This document shows, in pieces, positions 6,531 to 9,277 of a stretch of 9,277 bases of DNA; within the stretch, counting starts at the first letter, position 1; each line of letters begins with the position of its first letter. Made by a program: the position numbers and the translations under genes. The notes under the pieces were generated by a model that was not told the DNA's origin, ran no database searches, and saw only the letters and a list, made by a program, of their open reading frames with translations. The stretch is from DASQDN01 sp035630195. GTDB lineage: Bacteria > Acidobacteriota > Terriglobia > Bryobacterales > Bryobacteraceae. The DNA lies in assembly GCA_035630195.1 (NCBI GenBank), contig DASQLD010000030.1:1-9277 (forward strand). The letters run 5' to 3'.

Positions 6531-8291
6531 TCAGCGCCGCGCTTCGAGAGTTACCGGGGCCGTCATCTCTTTGCCGTCGCGGATGAATTTGACGGTGACC
6601 ACATCGCCGACTTTGCTGTTTCGCAAAGCATAGGTGAAGTCGTAAAGGTTGTTGATTGGCTTGTCGCCAAATCCGATCAGGATGTCCCCGGCCTTCAGCC
6701 CGGCCTTCCCGGCGGGCGATCCTGCCCGTACATCCGAAAATTTCACACCCTTCTCGACAGGAGCGAAGTCGGGAATCGAACCGAAGTAGGGTCCGTATCC
6801 GCCACCGCCTCCACCTGAGGGTGGCGCAACGCTGTGCGGGCCTCCGCGCGGCTCGACTTTCTGGAACTTCGGCCGAGCATCGCTCGCTACGAGATTTGAC
6901 GCAACATCATAGACAAGATTGACGACCTTGGCCGACGCGGGACCGTTGATCTTTTCCCATGTATCGCTCGGTTTGTGATAGTCGCCATGGAGCCCGGAGA
7001 AGAAAAACAGCACCGGCACGGACTTCGCTGTAAATGATGTATGATCGCTCGCGCTGAATCCATCTTCGGAATAGTCTACCTTGAAATCGTAGTTCGCAAC
7101 CGTCTTCTTCAGCATCTCGTCGAAGGTTGAACCAGTCCCTGTTCCGCCTATAAAAAGTTTAGAGCCGTTAACGCGGCCGATCATATCCATGTTCAACATC
7201 GCCGCCGCGTTCTCAATCGGCAGCGTCGGATGATTCACCCACTGCGATGAACCAAGCAGACCAATCTCCTCGCCTGCGAAGGCGATAAAAAGGACACCTC
7301 GTTTCAGGTCGCCTTTCCGGCCTGCAAACAAGCGGGCCAACTCAAGCAGTCCCGCCGTTCCGGACGCGTTGTCATCCGCTCCTGCATGCACCTTCCCAAT
7401 CTGTGACGGCGCGAGCGAGCTTTCATTCCCGAAACCGAGATGGTCGTAGTGCGCGCCGATCACAATATACTCGTTACTTTGGCCTGGAAGGTAGCCCACC
7501 ACATTGCGCACATCTGCCTGCTCCCGTTTAATGTCGACCCGCATCGCGAGCTCGAGCGGCTTACCTGCCTTCAGCTCCTTTATCCATTCGTCCGCGACTG
7601 AGTTCTTCACCTGCGCCATCAGAATGCCGACATTCTCCGGTCCGGAAATGGTCCCGAAACGAATCAGCGTGTCCTGGTGACTCGGGTCAACAGTTCCATT
7701 GGCCAAAATGACGGCCTTCGCGCCATGATTGCGCGCATTTATCGCCTTCGACACAAGACTGGAGTGGTGCGTATAGATACGCTCCTTCGCATCTTTGTCT
7801 TTTTGAAATTCCTTGGGTTCGTAGCGAAGCACCAGGACGATCTTGTCCTTCACATCAAGATGGCTGTAGTCATCATGATGAAATTCGGGCGCTGTGATGC
7901 CGTGGCCCGCGAACACGACTGGAGCGGTCACTTGGCCGTTGGACGAAAAACTTAAAGGCGTATAGTCGGTGTCGAGCTTCAGTTTCCCGAGATGATTCTC
8001 GGTGCCAGGCTTTGCGCCCGTAGTGACTTGAAAAGTCTGCCAGTAGCTCTTGTTCTCACCGGCAGGCTGCAGTTTCACTTCCTTGAAGCGGTCGGCGATG
8101 TATTTTGAAGCGCGTTCACTTCCCTTGGTTCCAGCGCCTCGGCCTTCCATCTCCGGCGCCGCCAGTACCTTAACATCGTCGACATATCGTTGAGCACTCG
8201 CCTGTTCAGCCTTTTGGCCGAATAAGAGGGCGAGAGCAAAAACAGGCAGGGTTGCGAGCCAGATAGTAGACTTACGCGTCAGAACCGACAT
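6531..8291 (-). CDS. exported M28-family zinc metallopeptidase with PA-like and C-terminal PDZ domains
   Basis: A 586-residue protein with a signal peptide (residues 1-33, ending A-S-A before Q34). A PA-like region spans about 120-250 (A-P-V-V-F-A-G-H-G-I and D-K-I-V-L-V-L-R). The M28 catalytic core follows with all expected zinc ligands and catalytic residues: H281 and D283 in G-A-H-Y-D-H-L-G, D306/D307 in A-D-D-N-A-S-G-T, E341 and E342 in A-G-E-E-I-G, D369 in N-M-D-M-I-G-R, and H439 in G-D-Y-H-K-P. A glycine-rich linker (six glycines, 493-498) leads to a PDZ domain at about 504-586 (A-G-S-P-A-G-K-A-G-L-K-A-G-D-I-L). M28 enzymes are di-zinc amino- or carboxypeptidases; PDZ-bearing forms are common in Acidobacteriota and related phyla. 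It likely degrades peptides in the periplasm or outside the cell. The ATG at 8291 has only a weak ribosome binding site. A metallothionein-like gene ends 43 bp upstream on the same strand with no terminator seen between them. Confidence 0.95.
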   Translation of the reverse strand: MSVLTRKSTIWLATLPVFALALLFGQKAEQASAQRYVDDVKVLAAPEMEGRGAGTKGSERASKYIADRFKEVKLQPAGENKSYWQTFQVTTGAKPGTENHLGKLKLDTDYTPLSFSSNGQVTAPVVFAGHGITAPEFHHDDYSHLDVKDKIVLVLRYEPKEFQKDKDAKERIYTHHSSLVSKAINARNHGAKAVILANGTVDPSHQDTLIRFGTISGPENVGILMAQVKNSVADEWIKELKAGKPLELAMRVDIKREQADVRNVVGYLPGQSNEYIVIGAHYDHLGFGNESSLAPSQIGKVHAGADDNASGTAGLLELARLFAGRKGDLKRGVLFIAFAGEEIGLLGSSQWVNHPTLPIENAAAMLNMDMIGRVNGSKLFIGGTGTGSTFDEMLKKTVANYDFKVDYSEDGFSASDHTSFTAKSVPVLFFFSGLHGDYHKPSDTWEKINGPASAKVVNLVYDVASNLVASDARPKFQKVEPRGGPHSVAPPSGGGGGGYGPYFGSIPDFAPVEKGVKFSDVRAGSPAGKAGLKAGDILIGFGDKPINNLYDFTYALRNSKVGDVVTVKFIRDGKEMTAPVTLEARR

Positions 8292-8334
8292 TTGTGCTTC
8301 TACTATCTTAAAGGCGATGGAACGCTTCTAACTT

Positions 8335-8496
8335 CTATCCAGCGTGCGCCATTTCATCCGAGCATCCCGGATGGGCGCAATTGCACATCAATTCGATCGT
8401 GTTTCGCGCATCGTGACAGTAGGTGCTGCAATACTTTTCGCCATCTTTCACCTTGCAGTTACACGCAGGATGGGCGCATTTGTTGACGTCAGCCAT
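8335..8496 (-). CDS. small bacterial metallothionein-like zinc-binding protein, 53 aa
   Basis: A 53-residue protein with eight cysteines (7, 12, 14, 23, 27, 38, 40, 45) and four histidines (9, 28, 42, 51). Its layout, C-A-H-P-A-C-N-C, then a zinc-finger-like Y-C-S-T-Y-C, then C-N-C-A-H-P-G-C, matches the bacterial metallothionein family (SmtA/BmtA type). Those proteins hold a cluster of zinc ions and buffer Zn or Cd in the cytoplasm. Cyanobacterial SmtA uses nine cysteines and two histidines; this one has eight cysteines, and H9 and H42 are likely ligands. There is no signal peptide. The start is the ATG at 8496 because AGAGAGGA lies five bases before it; a TTG at 8520 is less likely. It is upstream of a zinc peptidase on the same strand and divergent from a hydrolase gene. 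Family fairly sure; metal preference unknown. Confidence 0.85.
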   Translation of the reverse strand: MADVNKCAHPACNCKVKDGEKYCSTYCHDARNTIELMCNCAHPGCSDEMAHAG

Positions 8497-8500
8497 TTTT

Positions 8501-8508
8501 TCCTCTCT
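8501..8508 (-). promoter_or_regulatory. ribosome binding site of the metallothionein gene
   Basis: AGAGAGGA on the - strand is followed by four A and then the ATG at 8496. It selects this start over the upstream in-frame TTG. Confidence 0.7.
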
Positions 8509-8530
8509 ATCGCAGTCCAATCATCTGCTG

Positions 8531-8549
8531 CTGTCACGTAGACAGTGAC
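8531..8549. promoter_or_regulatory. overlapping dyads in the metallothionein leader; possible operator or RNA hairpin
   Basis: CTGTC (8531-8535) and GACAG (8541-8545) form an inverted repeat around ACGTA. An overlapping pair, GTCAC (8533-8537) and GTGAC (8545-8549), can pair instead. The site lies between the predicted metallothionein transcription start and its ribosome binding site. It does not resemble the longer SmtB/ArsR 12-2-12 operator, so any metal-regulatory role is speculation. Confidence 0.3.
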
Positions 8550-8577
8550 TTCGCTGGAAAACGTTTCAGTCGCCGCA

Positions 8578-8606
8578 ATTATCGCTATACTGCCGGAATG
8601 AGGCAA
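8578..8606 (-). promoter_or_regulatory. probable promoter of the metallothionein gene
   Basis: On the - strand, a -35 TTGCCT (8606 down to 8601, four of six) and a -10 GATAAT (8583 down to 8578, five of six) are spaced by exactly 17 nt. Transcription would start near 8571, giving a leader of about 75 nt. The promoter overlaps the start of the divergent hydrolase gene, whose ATG lies in the spacer. Confidence 0.5.
8586..8591 (+). promoter_or_regulatory. -10 element of a possible leaderless promoter for the hydrolase gene
   Basis: TATACT (five of six consensus bases) ends 6 nt before the ATG at 8598, so transcription would begin at or beside the A of the start codon. No Shine-Dalgarno precedes that ATG, which fits a leaderless mRNA. 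The -35 (GTTTCA, 8563-8568) is weak. Confidence 0.42.
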
Positions 8607-9277
8607 TTTAATTTCGTCGCGTGGCTGCTTGTTTTACCAGTGTTTGCAGCGGAAGTCCGCGAACCCGGAGCTCCCTCGGGTTGGACGACCGAATCGTCAC
8701 GGGACGAAATTCGGCCTAAGTTCAGTTACGACAACAAGGGCGGTCGAAGCGGAACGGGCGCGTTCATTATCGAGACCGATGCCCGTGATGGACTGGACGG
8801 CTACTGGAAGCGCAGTTATCCGGTCGAGGGAACCAAGCACTATCAGTTCCGAGCCTATCGGAAAGCGACTGGAGTAGAATGGCCGCAGCAATGCGCCGTC
8901 ATCACCGTGCAATGGTTCGACAGCGGGGGCAAACGAGTGCTGGACGATCGGAAATTGGTCGAACGCTACTTGACGAAGTACACGCCGACAACGCCACTCG
9001 AGTACCCGGTAGAAGGAGCGACCGGCAAAGATGGATGGACGGAATTAACGGGTCTCTGGGAGGCTCCATCAGGCGCGAAGCAGGTCGTTGTCGAACTGCA
9101 TGGACGTTGGGCAGCCAAAGCACGCATGCAGTGGAGCGATATCGAGTTCCGGCCGACCGCGGCCCCGGCTCCCAGGAAGGTTCGGCTCGCAACCGTGCAC
9201 TACCGCCCTGAGGCGGGAAAGACACCAGAGGAAAAGCGGACGCAATTTGGCCTATTTATCGAGAAAGCCGCGAGTCA
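8598..9277 (+). CDS. exported carbon-nitrogen hydrolase (nitrilase superfamily) with N-terminal jelly-roll-like domain, 5' part
   Basis: The frame is open from the ATG at 8598 to the window edge (226 codons and 2 bases), so the 3' end is outside. Residues 1-18 are a signal peptide (F-V-A-W-L-L-V-L-P-V-F-A-A). Residues about 20-190 look like a beta-sandwich, carbohydrate-binding-like domain (R-D-E-I-R-P-K-F, D-G-L-D-G-Y-W-K-R, Y-Q-F-R-A-Y-R, W-S-D-I-E-F). At residue 194, K-V-R-L-A-T-V-H-Y-R-P opens a sequence typical of the first strand of a nitrilase-superfamily domain, followed by G-K-T-P-E-E-K-R and the first helix. The catalytic Glu-Lys-Cys residues would lie beyond the window. Nitrilase-superfamily enzymes hydrolyse amides or nitriles; the substrate is unknown. 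The domain call rests on this short opening motif and the overall architecture, so it is likely but not proven. Confidence 0.75.
   Translation, partial: MRQFNFVAWLLVLPVFAAEVREPGAPSGWTTESSRDEIRPKFSYDNKGGRSGTGAFIIETDARDGLDGYWKRSYPVEGTKHYQFRAYRKATGVEWPQQCAVITVQWFDSGGKRVLDDRKLVERYLTKYTPTTPLEYPVEGATGKDGWTELTGLWEAPSGAKQVVVELHGRWAAKARMQWSDIEFRPTAAPAPRKVRLATVHYRPEAGKTPEEKRTQFGLFIEKAAS

Noticed and set aside
8292..8339. Short repeated GCTTCTA (8296-8302 and 8324-8330) between the metallothionein and peptidase genes
   Set aside because: Seven bases twice is easily chance, and no regulator or structure explains it.

Overview
The window looks like chromosomal DNA from a Gram-negative soil-type bacterium, most likely an Acidobacteriota. 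This is inferred from gene content: an RND efflux pump, several proteins with export signals (a TolB-like propeller, an M28 peptidase with a PDZ domain, a nitrilase with a jelly-roll-like N-terminus) and a slipin. There is no ribosomal or other phylogenetic marker, so the assignment is tentative. I see no phage, insertion sequence, integrase or CRISPR array. The base composition is moderately GC-rich by eye and shows no obvious break.

Left part (1-3948, + strand). The window opens inside the C-terminus of an RND efflux pump (1-369). A 90-bp gap holds a long imperfect inverted repeat (375-437). Then comes a tight two-gene unit: a SNF2-family ATPase/helicase (460-3171) and, 3 bp downstream with a strong ribosome binding site, a SWIM zinc-finger protein (3175-3948). 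This pairing is known in bacteria (compare B. subtilis YwqA/YwqB). The two proteins probably work together on DNA or protein-DNA complexes, but the substrate is not known.

Centre (3947-5508). A cytoplasmic-looking slipin/stomatin-type SPFH protein (5077 down to 3971, - strand) converges on the SWIM gene. Its stop codon runs straight into a rho-independent terminator that fills the 22 bp between the two stops. Upstream, on the same strand, is a tRNA-Cys(GCA)-like gene (5332 down to 5260) with three defects: an 8-nt anticodon loop, a weakened acceptor stem and G at the discriminator position. It may be a pseudogene or an unusual tRNA.

Right part (5424-9277). A promoter precedes an exported six-bladed TolB/PD40-type propeller (5509-6525, +). 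Five bp after its stop lies the stop of a convergent M28 zinc peptidase with signal peptide, PA-like region and C-terminal PDZ domain (8291 down to 6531). Upstream of the peptidase, 43 bp away on the same strand, is a 53-residue bacterial metallothionein-like protein (8496 down to 8335), possibly co-transcribed with it. Divergent from the metallothionein is the 5' part of an exported carbon-nitrogen hydrolase (8598 to the window end). The metallothionein and hydrolase promoters appear to overlap, and the hydrolase mRNA may be leaderless.

No single new system is proven here. The items most worth a second look are the aberrant tRNA, the SNF2-SWIM pair, the slipin with a repeated N-terminal module, and the metallothionein/hydrolase divergent control region.
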